Below are positions 44,825 to 54,449 of a stretch of DNA of 64,000 nt, one piece after another (the stretch's first letter is position 1; each line of letters begins with the position of its first letter). The translations under genes and the position numbers were made by a program. The notes beneath the pieces were generated by a model that saw only the letters and a program-made list of their open reading frames with translations, made no database searches and was not told the origin of the DNA. Origin of the DNA: Natronospirillum operosum (GTDB lineage: Bacteria > Pseudomonadota > Gammaproteobacteria > Pseudomonadales > Natronospirillaceae); NCBI RefSeq assembly GCF_004768465.1, contig NZ_SRMF01000001.1, positions 1 to 64,000 on the forward strand. Direction: 5' to 3'.

Positions 44825-46042
44825 ATGCAAACCAATATTCACCCCAAGTTCGAGCAACGCAGTGACATAGACGAGGCGGAGTCCATTCTGCGCAGCTGTG
44901 TGCACTGCGGCTTCTGCAATGCGACCTGCCCGACCTATCAGGAACTGGGCGACGAGCGCGATGGCCCGCGCGGGCGCATCTACCTGATAAAGCAGTTTCT
45001 GGAAACCGGGGATATCAGCGAGGTGTCGCAGACCCATCTGGACCGCTGCCTGACCTGTCGCAGCTGCGAAACCACCTGTCCGTCGGGTGTTCAGTATGGC
45101 CGCCTGATCGATATCGGCCGTGACGCCATGGAGCATCAGCTCGAGAGGCCCTGGCGGCAAAGAGCCATGCGCTGGGCCCTGCGCAAGGTGCTGCCTTACC
45201 CGGCACGGTTCACGCCCCTGCTGCGTCTGGGGCAGGTGTTCAAACCGCTGCTGCCGGGTCGCCTGAAAGCCAAGGTGCCCGAGTATCAGAAGGCTTTGCC
45301 CTGGCCGGTAACCCGCCAGCCGCGCCGCATGCTGGCGCTGGCAGGCTGTGCCCAGAGTGCTGCCACACCCAATACCAATGCCAGCGCTGCGCGGGTGCTG
45401 GACCGCCTCGGGGTCAGTCTTGTCGAAGCGCCGAAGGCAGGCTGCTGCGGCGCCGTCAGCTATCACCTGGCGGCACACGACGAAGGCCTCGATTTCATGC
45501 GCCGGAATATCGACGCCTGGTGGCCGGAGATAGAAGCGGGTGCCGAAGCCATTGTGATCAGTGCCTCCGGCTGTGGCGCCATGGTGCAGGACTACGGCGC
45601 GCTGCTTGGCGATGACCCGCAATACGCCGAGAAGGCGGCGCGCGTGAGCGCTCTGGCAAAAGACCTGTCGGAGGTGCTGCTGCAGGAAGATCTGAGCCGC
45701 CTTGAGTCAGCACAGTCATCGGTGAAAACCGCCGTGCATTGCCCCTGTACCCAACAGCATGCGCTGAAGCTGAACGGCACGGTCAGGCAGATCCTGCAGC
45801 AGGCCGGCGTCCCGTTGGCTGAAACGCAGGATGATCATCTGTGCTGCGGTTCTGCCGGCACCTATTCCATTCTGCAGCCGGAGATGAGTCAGACGCTGCT
45901 CGGTAACAAATTGCAGGCATTGACGGGTGATCATCCGGAACAGATAGTAACGGCCAATATCGGTTGCCAGATGCATCTGGCCACACGCTCTGACGTACCG
46001 GTCAGACACTGGATCGAGCTGCTCGACACGCCGAGCCAATAA
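44825..46042 (+). CDS. glcF: Glycolate oxidase iron-sulfur subunit GlcF
   Basis: The 405-residue protein has two ferredoxin-type clusters (C-V-H-C-G-F-C-N-A-T-C-P near residue 22 and C-L-T-C-R-S-C-E-T-T-C-P near 75). Two CCG domains follow (G-C-C-G-A-V and C-C-G-S-A-G-T-Y). It passes electrons from the GlcDE flavins to the respiratory chain. It is the last gene of the glc operon. No glcA permease gene follows. Confidence 0.95.
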   Translation: MQTNIHPKFEQRSDIDEAESILRSCVHCGFCNATCPTYQELGDERDGPRGRIYLIKQFLETGDISEVSQTHLDRCLTCRSCETTCPSGVQYGRLIDIGRDAMEHQLERPWRQRAMRWALRKVLPYPARFTPLLRLGQVFKPLLPGRLKAKVPEYQKALPWPVTRQPRRMLALAGCAQSAATPNTNASAARVLDRLGVSLVEAPKAGCCGAVSYHLAAHDEGLDFMRRNIDAWWPEIEAGAEAIVISASGCGAMVQDYGALLGDDPQYAEKAARVSALAKDLSEVLLQEDLSRLESAQSSVKTAVHCPCTQQHALKLNGTVRQILQQAGVPLAETQDDHLCCGSAGTYSILQPEMSQTLLGNKLQALTGDHPEQIVTANIGCQMHLATRSDVPVRHWIELLDTPSQ

Positions 46043-46142
46043 TGTGTGTTTTGGATAGTCCGTCGTGCACTATGGGTATGGCGCGACGGCCCTGAATGAA
46101 CCAGAATGGCTACCAATAATGACAACAATGGCGGAGCCAGTA

Positions 46143-46898
46143 ATGCCTGAGGCAATTATCGAGACCACCGGCCTGACCAAGAGTTTCAAGGGGTTCAGGG
46201 CGGTCAACGACATTTCATTGCAGGTGCTGCCCGGCACCATCCACGCCATGATCGGTCCCAACGGGGCAGGCAAGACAACCTGCTTCAATCTGCTGACCAA
46301 GTTTCTGCGGCCTACCAGCGGTCGCATTCTGTTCAAGGGGCGGGACATCACGGCACTCAAGCCGGACCAGATTGCCCGCCAGGGGCTGGTCAGGTCCTTT
46401 CAGATCTCGGCGGTATTCGGTCAGCTGTCCGTATTGGACAATGTCATGCTGGCCCTGCAGCGTCAGCGCGGGGAGTCCTTTGATTTCTGGGGCTCGCTGC
46501 GTCGTCTGGACACGCAGAAAGCACGCGCGGAAGAACTGCTGCATGACGTGGGCCTGGGCGCTGAGCTCGACACCCCGGCGGCCCAGTTGCCCTATGGCCG
46601 CAAGCGGGCGCTGGAACTGGCCACCACACTGGCGCTGGACCCGGAAGTCATGCTGCTGGACGAGCCGCTGGCCGGCATGGGTACCGAGGATGTCAGTCGC
46701 ACCGCAGACCTGATACGGCGTGTGGCCAAGGGGCGCACCGTGCTGATGGTGGAACACAATCTGGGCGTGGTGGCGGAACTCTGTGACCGCATTACCGTGC
46801 TGGCCCGGGGCGAGGTGCTGGTGGAAGGTGATTACGCCACTGTCTCGAAGGACCCGCGTGTTATTGAATCCTATATCGGAGGGGCTGCTCATGAGTGA
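46143..46898 (+). CDS. Branched-chain-type ABC transporter ATPase (LivG class)
   Basis: The 251-residue ATPase has Walker A G-P-N-G-A-G-K-T-T near residue 38, a LivG-type long insertion before the signature L-P-Y-G-R-K-R-A-L-E, and Walker B V-M-L-L-D-E-P-L-A-G-M. The ATG at 46143 is preferred to 46119 because GGAG lies six bases before it. It overlaps the LivF-class gene by eight bases. The matching binding protein and permeases lie beyond the AraC gene at 48645-51905. Confidence 0.92.
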   Translation: MPEAIIETTGLTKSFKGFRAVNDISLQVLPGTIHAMIGPNGAGKTTCFNLLTKFLRPTSGRILFKGRDITALKPDQIARQGLVRSFQISAVFGQLSVLDNVMLALQRQRGESFDFWGSLRRLDTQKARAEELLHDVGLGAELDTPAAQLPYGRKRALELATTLALDPEVMLLDEPLAGMGTEDVSRTADLIRRVAKGRTVLMVEHNLGVVAELCDRITVLARGEVLVEGDYATVSKDPRVIESYIGGAAHE

Positions 46899-47619
46899 GG
46901 CTGCACTGGATCAGACGCCGGCCACCATGCTGAGCATCAGGGGCCTGAATGCCTGGTACGGCGAGAGTCATGTGCTGCATGGCATCGATCTCGAAGTACC
47001 GGAAGGGCAGGTGGTTACGCTGCTGGGGCGCAACGGCGCCGGCAAGTCCACCACTCTGAAATCGATTCTGGGCATCGTGCCGAAACGCACCGGCAGCATC
47101 AGCCTGATGGGGGTTGAAACCATTGCGCAGAAACCGTTCCGGATTGCCCGTCTGGGCGCGGCGCTGTGCCCCGAAGACCGCGGCATCTATGCGACGTTGA
47201 ATGTGCGGGAGAATCTGGAATTGCCGACCCGCATCAATGACAGCGGTCTCAGCACCGAACAGATTCTGGACCTGTTCCCCAACCTGCGCGAGCGCCTGCA
47301 CAGCCCCGGCTCCAAGCTGTCCGGCGGTGAGCAGCAGATGCTGGCCATCGGGCGCATTCTGCGCACCGGTGCCCGTTTTCTGCTGCTGGATGAACCCACC
47401 GAAGGACTGGCGCCGACCATTGTCGAGCAGATCGGCAACACCATCCGCAACCTCAAGGAGCAGGGCTATACCATCCTGCTGGTAGAGCAGAACCTGCGCT
47501 TTGCCATGTCGGTGGCGGACCACCATTATCTGGTGGATCACGGCCAGGTGGTGGACCGCTTTGATCGCCAGAGCATCGAGCAGAATGCCGATGCACTGCT
47601 GGCCCGACTGGGGGTCTAG
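46891..47619 (+). CDS. Branched-chain-type ABC transporter ATPase (LivF class)
   Basis: The 242-residue ATPase has Walker A G-R-N-G-A-G-K-S-T-T, the signature L-S-G-G-E-Q-Q-M-L and Walker B F-L-L-L-D-E-P-T-E-G-L-A. The C-terminus matches LivF (V-E-Q-N-L-R-F-A-M). The ATG at 46891 gives normal family length; the frame opens at 46783. It is convergent with the AraC gene 30 bp away. Confidence 0.92.
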   Translation: MSEAALDQTPATMLSIRGLNAWYGESHVLHGIDLEVPEGQVVTLLGRNGAGKSTTLKSILGIVPKRTGSISLMGVETIAQKPFRIARLGAALCPEDRGIYATLNVRENLELPTRINDSGLSTEQILDLFPNLRERLHSPGSKLSGGEQQMLAIGRILRTGARFLLLDEPTEGLAPTIVEQIGNTIRNLKEQGYTILLVEQNLRFAMSVADHHYLVDHGQVVDRFDRQSIEQNADALLARLGV

Positions 47620-47648
47620 CGAAGCCTGCGGGCCACGCTGTGGTGGCT

Positions 47649-48494
47649 CTAGTCGCGCGAATGGTGACGAAAATGTGAGGGCGACACGCCCTTCATGCGC
47701 TTGAATGTCTTGGAGAACGCGAACGGGCTCTGGTACCCCACCCGCAGCGCGATCTCCTCCACCGGCAGCCCGGTGGTTGCCAGCAGGTGCGCCGCGTGCT
47801 GCATGCGCAACTGGGTCAGCTGCTGCATGGGGCTGCGCCCGAAGACTTTGCGGCTGATGCGCCGCAGGTGCTCGCTGCTGACGTGCGCAATGTCCGCCAT
47901 TTCCTCGATCGTCCAGTGCTTCTCCAGCGTGGGCGTTACCGCGTCGAATACCGCCACGATGCGTGCATCGCGCCGCCAGGGATCGGCGAAGCGCGAAATA
48001 TAGCTCTCGATGGTATCGCCCCACATGGCACAGCTGGCAGGGTCTCCCTGGCCGTGGAACACCTCGCTGTACAGTCCGAGTATGGCGTGCTTCATGGGTT
48101 CCGGGTCAAAATGCTGCATGATGGGCGCAATGGTGCCCACCACCGAACGCGGCGCGCTGGGCAGGTAGCGCACCCAGCAATATTGCCAGCGGCTGCCCGG
48201 TACCGCATGAAAGGCATGCAGGCCGTGCGCCGGGGCAAAGGAAGTCATGTTGCGGCGCATGGTGCGCCAGTCGCCGTCCAGCAGCATGCGCCCTTCACCG
48301 CCCAGAGAGCCATGAATATAGGCGCCGCTGAGCCTTGTGCGCACAATGCGATAGGGCACGGCCGCGTCGCCGACGCCGACATGGGAGATGTGTCGTTCAC
48401 GCAGCGCCGGACAGTCATCGACGCGCACGATCCATTGTTGGGTGTCGTCACCGACAATGTGGGTTTCGGATAGGTACTCGTGTTCTGAAGCCAT
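47649..48494 (-). CDS. AraC-family regulator embedded in the transporter locus
   Basis: The 281-residue protein has a C-terminal AraC double HTH (about 180-280), with W-T-I-E-E-M-A-D-I-A-H-V-S-S-E-H-L and E-E-I-A-L-R-V-G-Y-Q-S-P-F-A-F-S-K. An N-terminal cupin-like sensing domain precedes it. It reads divergently from the binding-protein gene and separates it from the ATPase genes, so it is the probable activator of the transporter and the downstream enzymes. The ATG at 48494 is used; the frame opens at 48545. Confidence 0.9.
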   Translation of the reverse strand: MASEHEYLSETHIVGDDTQQWIVRVDDCPALRERHISHVGVGDAAVPYRIVRTRLSGAYIHGSLGGEGRMLLDGDWRTMRRNMTSFAPAHGLHAFHAVPGSRWQYCWVRYLPSAPRSVVGTIAPIMQHFDPEPMKHAILGLYSEVFHGQGDPASCAMWGDTIESYISRFADPWRRDARIVAVFDAVTPTLEKHWTIEEMADIAHVSSEHLRRISRKVFGRSPMQQLTQLRMQHAAHLLATTGLPVEEIALRVGYQSPFAFSKTFKRMKGVSPSHFRHHSRD

Positions 48495-48644
48495 GGTGCC
48501 ATCACTTGTTTTGGCCTTAACTAATAACACCAGCAATGGCAGCAAAACACAAACAACATAGAACCAATAAATACAACCAACGATAGAAAACGGTCTTCCA
48601 AAGCCAACTATAACAACAGCTCTAAACGAGCCTAGGAGATTAAT

Positions 48645-49874
48645 ATGTTAGCCAAGCTTCCTTCCCGAACCGCTGCACTGACTTCGGTCGTGCTGGCCCT
48701 GGGCGCTGCCTCCGGCACCATGGCAAGCAACGGGTTCTCTGATGATGTTGTGCGTATCGGTGTGCTGACCGATATGTCCGGTATCTACTCCGACCTCTCC
48801 GGCGAAGCCGCTGTCGAGGCGGTGCGCATGGCCGTCGAAGATTTCGGCGGTGAAGTCCATGGCGTACCGATCGAAGTCATCTACGGGGATCACCGCAATC
48901 GTGCCGATACCGGTGCCAGCCGTGCCCGCGAGTGGTATGACAATGACGGCGTGGACATGATCAACGATCTGTCCAACTCCGGTGTTGCGCTTGCCGTGGC
49001 CGCCGTGGCGGATGAGCGTCAGCGCCACGCCATTTCCAACTCAGCGTCCAACATTGGGCTGACCAACGACTACTGCTCACCCTATGTGACGCACTACACC
49101 TATGATGCCTATTCGCTGGCACAGGGCACCGGCAAGACCATTGTTGAAGACGGCGGTGACACCTGGTTCTTCCTGACCGTGGACTTTGCCTTTGGCATCG
49201 GCCTCGAGCAGCAGGTCTCCGATGTTGTGCGTGAGGCCGGCGGTCACGTGATGGGTGCGGCCCGTCATCCGCTGGACACCACGGACTTCTCCTCCTATGC
49301 GCTGCAGGCGCAGGCCTCCGGTGCTGAAATCATTGGCATCGCCTCTACCGGTGCCGATGCCATCAATGCCATCAACGCGTTGTCGGAGTTCGGCGTGAGC
49401 CCGAGTCAGCGTCCGGCCGCACTGCTGTTGTGGTTTGATGACATTGTCAGCCTGGGTCTGGATACTGCCCAGGGCCTGCTGATCAACAATGCCTTCTACT
49501 GGGATGCCGACGAAGGATCTCGCGAGTTCTCCGAGCGCTTCTATGAGCGCACCGGGCGCATGCCGAACATGGCCCATGCCGGCAACTACTCGTCCACCAT
49601 GCACTACCTGAATGCGGTCGAGGCCGCCGGTACGGACGACCCGGATGCTGTATCCGAGAAGATGCGCGAGCTGGAAATCAACGACTTCTTCGCCACGGGC
49701 GGCTACATTCGTCCCAATGGCCGCATGGTGCACGACCAGTACCTGTGGGAAGTGAAGGCGCCGGACGAGTCGGAGTATGACTACGACTTCCTGCGTCTGG
49801 TTGCCACCATCTCCGGCGAGGATGCCTTCCAGCCGCTGGAAGACAGCACCTGCCACCTGCTTAACGGCGGTTGA
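48645..49874 (+). CDS. Branched-chain-type periplasmic binding protein (LivK class, Peripla_BP_6)
   Basis: The 409-residue protein has a signal peptide (cleavage near A-S-G-T-M-A-S, residue 27) and a type I periplasmic fold beginning V-R-I-G-V-L-T-D-M-S-G-I-Y. Relatives of this subgroup often bind aromatic or other non-amino-acid ligands rather than Leu/Ile/Val. The ATG follows AGGAG. A 12-bp stem-loop follows the stop, before the permease genes. Confidence 0.9.
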   Translation: MLAKLPSRTAALTSVVLALGAASGTMASNGFSDDVVRIGVLTDMSGIYSDLSGEAAVEAVRMAVEDFGGEVHGVPIEVIYGDHRNRADTGASRAREWYDNDGVDMINDLSNSGVALAVAAVADERQRHAISNSASNIGLTNDYCSPYVTHYTYDAYSLAQGTGKTIVEDGGDTWFFLTVDFAFGIGLEQQVSDVVREAGGHVMGAARHPLDTTDFSSYALQAQASGAEIIGIASTGADAINAINALSEFGVSPSQRPAALLLWFDDIVSLGLDTAQGLLINNAFYWDADEGSREFSERFYERTGRMPNMAHAGNYSSTMHYLNAVEAAGTDDPDAVSEKMRELEINDFFATGGYIRPNGRMVHDQYLWEVKAPDESEYDYDFLRLVATISGEDAFQPLEDSTCHLLNGG

Positions 49875-49883
49875 GGTGCAACC

Positions 49884-49910
49884 GCTGCCCGGGTCGGGGA
49901 CCCGGGCAGC
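49884..49910 (+). promoter_or_regulatory. Stem-loop between binding-protein and permease genes
   Basis: The 12-bp arms gctgcccgggtc and gacccgggcagc enclose a ggg loop nine bases after the binding-protein stop. CCTTGT follows, so no U tract. It is probably an mRNA-stabilising or attenuating hairpin rather than a full terminator, because the permeases follow on the same strand. Confidence 0.7.
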
Positions 49911-50022
49911 CCTTGTCATGCTGCGGGGCCTTTGACCCATTCCGCACGCAGACCACCGGGTGCGGCATGGGTCAGGGGCTCCCTGACCAGAGCTTTTCAG
50001 TTTTCTTTGTGAGCAGTCATCC

Positions 50023-50910
50023 ATGGATATCTTCGGTGTACCCATTCAGGCCCTGATGGGCCAGCTCATGCTGGGCATCGTCAACGGCTCCTTCTATGCG
50101 GTATTGAGCCTCGGTCTGGCGATCATTTTCGGCGTGCTAAAGATCGTCAATTTTGCGCACGGTGCCTTCTTCATGCTGGGCGCCTTCACCGCCTTCCTGC
50201 TCGGGCAGCATCTGGGCGCCAACTATTGGGTGGCCCTGGTGGCTGCACCCATAGCGGTGGCCCTGTTCGGCATGCTGTTCGAGTGGCTGTTTCTGCGCCG
50301 GCTGTATGGTCTGGACCCGATCTACGGTCTGCTGCTGACGTTCAGCCTGGTGCTGGTGCTCGAAGGTGGTTTCCGGGTTGCCTTCGGGTCTTCCGGTCAA
50401 CCCTATGCCACGCCGGAAGCCTTGCGCGGCACCATCAATCTGGGCTTCATGGTTCTGCCTATCTACCGCGGCTTTGTCATTTTGGCGGCTGTGCTCACCT
50501 GCCTGGTAACCTGGTATGTCATTGAGCGCACCTCGGTAGGCGCCCGACTGCGGGCCGCCACCGAAAGGGCCGAACTGACTCAGGCCTTCGGCATCAATGT
50601 ACCGCTGCTGGTCACGCTGACCTATGGCGTGGGTGTCGGCCTCGCAGCCTTTGCCGGTGTGCTGGCGGCCCCCATCTTTCACGTCAATCCATCAATGGGC
50701 TCCAGCCTGGTGATCATCATCTTTGCAGTAGTGGTTATCGGGGGGCTGGGCTCGATCATGGGCGCCATCGTTACCGGACTTGGACTGGGTGTGGTAGAGG
50801 GCTTTACCCGGGTGTTCTACTCGGAGTTCTCTTCCACCATCGTGTTCCTGGTCATGGTTCTGGTCCTGCTGATACGTCCGGCCGGCCTGTTCGGCCGAGA
50901 GGAGTCCTGA
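50023..50910 (+). CDS. Branched-chain-type ABC transporter permease (LivH class)
   Basis: The 295-residue inner-membrane protein has eight or so spans and the LivH-type pattern G-I-V-N-G-S-F-Y-A-V-L-S-L-G-L-A near residues 15-30. The C-terminal G-G-L-G-S-I-M-G-A segment of the coupling region is also present. It pairs with the LivM-class permease that starts two bases after its stop. Confidence 0.92.
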   Translation: MDIFGVPIQALMGQLMLGIVNGSFYAVLSLGLAIIFGVLKIVNFAHGAFFMLGAFTAFLLGQHLGANYWVALVAAPIAVALFGMLFEWLFLRRLYGLDPIYGLLLTFSLVLVLEGGFRVAFGSSGQPYATPEALRGTINLGFMVLPIYRGFVILAAVLTCLVTWYVIERTSVGARLRAATERAELTQAFGINVPLLVTLTYGVGVGLAAFAGVLAAPIFHVNPSMGSSLVIIIFAVVVIGGLGSIMGAIVTGLGLGVVEGFTRVFYSEFSSTIVFLVMVLVLLIRPAGLFGREES

Positions 50911-50912
50911 TT

Positions 50913-51905
50913 ATGCACCTGCGTTCCCTGACCTTGCCGCTGTCGATTGTTGCGGTGCTGGCACTGCTGGCCATCCCCTTCTTTCCGCAGTGGATCTATT
51001 TGGTGTTCGTGATGAAGACACTGTGCTTCGTCCTGTTCGCCTGTGCCTTCAACCTGCTGCTGGGCCATACCGGCATCCTGTCCTTCGGCCATGCCGCCTT
51101 TTTCGGCAGTGGTGCCTATATCGCCGGCCATCTGGTGAAGAACTATGGGGTGCCGTTCGAACTGGGCATTCTGGCCGGTGGACTGGTGGCAGCCCTGCTG
51201 GGGGCCGTGATCGGTGCCCTGGCCATACGCCGCAGCGGTATCTATCTGGCCATGATTACGCTGGCGATGTCGCAACTGGTGTACTTCTTCTATTTGCAGG
51301 CGCCGTTTACCGGGGCCGAGGATGGGCTGCAGCGAGTGCCTCGCGGTACCTTCCTCGGTGTGATCGATCTGCGCAACGATACGGCGCTCTACTATGTGGT
51401 GCTGGGCATCGTTGCTGTCGGGCTCTGGGTGGTGTGGCGGACCGTCAACTCGCCCTTCGGCCAGGTGCTGCGGGCCATCCGGGAGCATGAGCCGCGGGCC
51501 ATCTCGCTGGGCTACCCGGTGGCACGCTACAAGATACTGGTGTTCACGCTGTCGGCCGGGCTGTCGGGTATCGCCGGCGCGCTGAAGGCGATCATTTTCC
51601 AGCTCGCGGCGCTTTACGACGTGCACTGGCACACCTCGGGCGATGTCATTCTGATGACCCTTCTGGGTGGCATGAACACCGTGTTCGGACCCGCCGTCGG
51701 GGCCGCCATCGTGGCCGCACTCAACCATTATCTGGACCCGTTCGGAGCCTGGGTCACGGTGATCACCGGGGTGGTGTTCATGGCCTGTGTACTGGCTTTC
51801 CGGCAGGGCGTGGTGGGCGAACTGGGCCGGTTGCTGAAGCTGCGCCGACCAAGCCGACCCGAACAAACCGCAGATCAGCCTGCGCGCGGCGAAAGCCAAC
51901 CTTAA
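50913..51905 (+). CDS. Branched-chain-type ABC transporter permease (LivM class)
   Basis: The 330-residue permease has the LivM core (A-F-N-L-L-L-G-H-T-G-I-L-S-F-G-H near residue 45) and about ten spans. The ATPase-coupling segment R-A-I-R-E-H-E-P-R-A lies near 190. It is tightly linked to the LivH-class gene. A polar, basic tail follows the last span. The catabolic genes downstream begin 25 bp later. Confidence 0.92.
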   Translation: MHLRSLTLPLSIVAVLALLAIPFFPQWIYLVFVMKTLCFVLFACAFNLLLGHTGILSFGHAAFFGSGAYIAGHLVKNYGVPFELGILAGGLVAALLGAVIGALAIRRSGIYLAMITLAMSQLVYFFYLQAPFTGAEDGLQRVPRGTFLGVIDLRNDTALYYVVLGIVAVGLWVVWRTVNSPFGQVLRAIREHEPRAISLGYPVARYKILVFTLSAGLSGIAGALKAIIFQLAALYDVHWHTSGDVILMTLLGGMNTVFGPAVGAAIVAALNHYLDPFGAWVTVITGVVFMACVLAFRQGVVGELGRLLKLRRPSRPEQTADQPARGESQP

Positions 51906-51930
51906 TTGCAGATGAATACAGGGGAATACC

Positions 51931-52758
51931 ATGAGCCAATTTGACAGAGCCGCCCTGATGGCCCGTTTTCAGGACATGGCTGCGCGCGGCCAGCCCATCA
52001 TAGGTGGCGGGGCCGGCACCGGCATTTCCGCCAAGTGCGAGGAAGCCGGCGGCATCGACATGATCGTGATCTACAACTCCGGCCGCTATCGCATGGCCGG
52101 CCGGGCCTCATCGGCCGGTCTGCTGGCCTACGGCAATGCCAATCAGATCGTGCAGGAAATGGCACTGGAGGTGCTGCCGGTGGTCAAGCACACGCCGGTT
52201 CTGGCCGGTGTGAATGGCACCGACCCCTTCGTGATCATGCCCAAGCTGTTGCGTGAACTGAAGGATCTGGGCTTCTCCGGGGTGCAGAACTTTCCGACCG
52301 TGGGCCTGATTGACGGTACCTTTCGCGTCAGTCTGGAAGAGACCGGCATCACCTATGCCGATGAAGTGGAAATGATTCGCCTGGCCCATGAAATGGACAT
52401 GCTGACCACACCCTATGTGTTCTCTGCCGAAGAGGCAGTGGCCATGACCGAAGCGGGTGCCGACATTATCGTGGCCCATATGGGCGTAACGGTGGGCGGT
52501 ACTATCGGCGCGGCCTCGGCCAAGACGCTGGATGAATCCGTGCGCCTGATCGATGAATGGGCGGCAGAGGCGCGCAAGGTACGTGATGATGTGCTGGTGC
52601 TGTGCCACGGCGGCCCCATTGCCACACCCGAAGACGCGGCCTATGTCATGCGCGAGAGCAAGCAGTGCCATGGCTTCTATGGCGCCTCCAGCATGGAGCG
52701 CCTGCCTACCGAAATAGCGCTTACCGAGCAGATCCGTCAATTCAAGGCCATCACCTGA
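51931..52758 (+). CDS. Phosphoenolpyruvate hydrolase-family TIM-barrel protein, copy 1
   Basis: The 275-residue protein belongs to the PEP_hydrolase (PF09370-type) TIM-barrel family. Conserved blocks are [35 protein letters not shown] and V-L-C-H-G-G-P-I-A. It is homologous to the C-terminal half of the plant Tm-1 protein. The reaction is not established. A close paralogue lies at 54446-55300, and the second half of Tm-1 (UPF0261) is encoded between them. RBS: AGGGGAATACC. Confidence 0.85.
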   Translation: MSQFDRAALMARFQDMAARGQPIIGGGAGTGISAKCEEAGGIDMIVIYNSGRYRMAGRASSAGLLAYGNANQIVQEMALEVLPVVKHTPVLAGVNGTDPFVIMPKLLRELKDLGFSGVQNFPTVGLIDGTFRVSLEETGITYADEVEMIRLAHEMDMLTTPYVFSAEEAVAMTEAGADIIVAHMGVTVGGTIGAASAKTLDESVRLIDEWAAEARKVRDDVLVLCHGGPIATPEDAAYVMRESKQCHGFYGASSMERLPTEIALTEQIRQFKAIT

Positions 52759-52783
52759 AGCTGGCCAACAGGAGGACTTACCC

Positions 52784-53227
52784 ATGACCCGTGTCTATGT
52801 CAGTGCTGTAATGCCGATCAGTCTGGAGCAGGCCTGGAGTGTGCTGCGCGACTTCAATGGTTTGCCCGACTACCACCCCTTCTTCGCCAAAAGCTACATC
52901 GAGGACGGCAAACCCGCTGATCAGGTGGGCTGTGTGCGTCACTTCCATGACCACGATGGCAATTCCATCCGCGAAGAACTGCTGACCCTGTCCGATCGCG
53001 AACATCTGTGCTGCTATCGCATTCTTGACGCGCCGGCACTGCCGGTGCGCGACTATGTGGCCGAAATGCGCCTCAAGCCGATCACCACCAGTGGTCACTG
53101 CTTTGGCGAGTGGTGGGCGGAGTTCGAAGTCGATGACGCTGACCATGATGATGTGGTGCAGCGTGTCGGTGACACCTTCCGCCTCGCCTTCGAAGGGGCC
53201 GTCAAGGTCGGTGGCCAGGGGGCCTGA
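52784..53227 (+). CDS. SRPBCC (START-like) family protein
   Basis: The 147-residue protein has the helix-grip fold of polyketide cyclase/START-like proteins: [15 protein letters not shown] at the start, and a buried ligand cavity expected between the sheet and the last helix. These proteins bind or transform small hydrophobic or aromatic ligands. It sits in the operon between the TIM-barrel gene and the Tm-1-like gene, which points to a small organic substrate. It ends one base before the next ATG. Confidence 0.85.
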   Translation: MTRVYVSAVMPISLEQAWSVLRDFNGLPDYHPFFAKSYIEDGKPADQVGCVRHFHDHDGNSIREELLTLSDREHLCCYRILDAPALPVRDYVAEMRLKPITTSGHCFGEWWAEFEVDDADHDDVVQRVGDTFRLAFEGAVKVGGQGA

Positions 53228-53228
53228 G

Positions 53229-54449
53229 ATGGAATCCATTGCTTATCTGATCGGTACCTGTGACACCAAGGCCGCCGAGCTGCGCTACCTGCGCGAGTGT
53301 CTGCAGGCCGCTGGCGTGCGCAGCTGTATTGTGGACGTGGGTACCCATGGCGATGACCAGGGCGCTGCCGATATCCGGGCCGCCGAGGTGGCTGCTGCGC
53401 ACCCCGAGGGCACGGCCGCAGTGTTCGTCAATGATCGCGGGCGCGCCGTGGAGGCCATGGCCGAAGCCCTGCGCAGCTGGCTGCCCGCCCGGCAGGATCT
53501 GGGCGGTGTGCTGGGCATCGGCGGTTCCGGCGGGACAGCGCTGATCGCGCCGGCGCTGCGCGAATTGAATATCGGGGTACCCAAGCTGATGGTGTCGACG
53601 GTGGCATCCGGCAATGTGGCGCCCTATGTCGGGCCCAGCGATATCGCCATGCTGTACTCGGTCACCGATGTGGCCGGGCTCAACCGCATCTCGCGGCAGG
53701 TACTGGGCAACGCGGCGCACGCACTGGCGGGAATGCTGCAGCATCGGGTACCTGCGGTGTCCGCAGACAAGCCGGCCATCGGGCTGAGCATGTTCGGCGT
53801 GACCACCGAATGTGTGAGCCAGCTCAGTACGGCACTGGATGCCGACTATGACTGCCTGATCTTCCATGCCACCGGCACCGGCGGGCGCTCAATGGAAAAG
53901 CTGGCCAGCAGCGGCCTGGTGGAAGGGCTGCTCGATGTCACCACCACCGAGGTCTGCGACCTGTTCATGGGGGGTGTATTCAGTGCCGGCGAGGCACGGC
54001 TGGATGTGCTGGCCCGCAGTGCGCTGCCCTATGTCGGCTCCTGCGGGGCACTGGACATGGTCAACTTTGGCGGAATCGATAGTGTCCCCGAGCGCTATCG
54101 CGGGCGCCTGCTGTATGAACACAATCCGCAGATCACCCTGATGCGCACGACCGCCGAAGAAAATGCTGCCATGGGCCGCTGGATCGGCGAGAAACTGAAT
54201 CGGAGCCTGGGGCCGGTGCGCTTTCTGATACCCGAAGGCGGGGTGTCGGCGCTGGATGCACCCGGTCAGCCCTTTCATGATCCCGGGGCCGATGCGGCGC
54301 TGTTCGAGGCGCTGGAAGACACCGTGGAGCAGACGCCGCAACGACAGCTTATCCGCTATCCCCATCATATCAATGACCCCGAATTTGCCGCCGCCCTGGT
54401 CGAGCACTTTCAGGCGGTCATGGCTACAGTCAAGAGGACAACACATTGA
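53229..54449 (+). CDS. Tm-1-like ATP-binding domain protein (UPF0261)
   Basis: The 406-residue protein matches UPF0261: [14 protein letters not shown] at the start, [11 protein letters not shown] near residue 97, and [13 protein letters not shown] near 212 as probable nucleotide-binding loops. In plants this domain is fused to a PEP-hydrolase-like TIM barrel in tomato Tm-1, which inhibits tobamovirus replication. In bacteria the two are separate neighbours, as here. The bacterial role is undescribed as far as I know. The ATG at 53229 gives family length; the frame runs back to 53025. Confidence 0.87.
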   Translation: MESIAYLIGTCDTKAAELRYLRECLQAAGVRSCIVDVGTHGDDQGAADIRAAEVAAAHPEGTAAVFVNDRGRAVEAMAEALRSWLPARQDLGGVLGIGGSGGTALIAPALRELNIGVPKLMVSTVASGNVAPYVGPSDIAMLYSVTDVAGLNRISRQVLGNAAHALAGMLQHRVPAVSADKPAIGLSMFGVTTECVSQLSTALDADYDCLIFHATGTGGRSMEKLASSGLVEGLLDVTTTEVCDLFMGGVFSAGEARLDVLARSALPYVGSCGALDMVNFGGIDSVPERYRGRLLYEHNPQITLMRTTAEENAAMGRWIGEKLNRSLGPVRFLIPEGGVSALDAPGQPFHDPGADAALFEALEDTVEQTPQRQLIRYPHHINDPEFAAALVEHFQAVMATVKRTTH

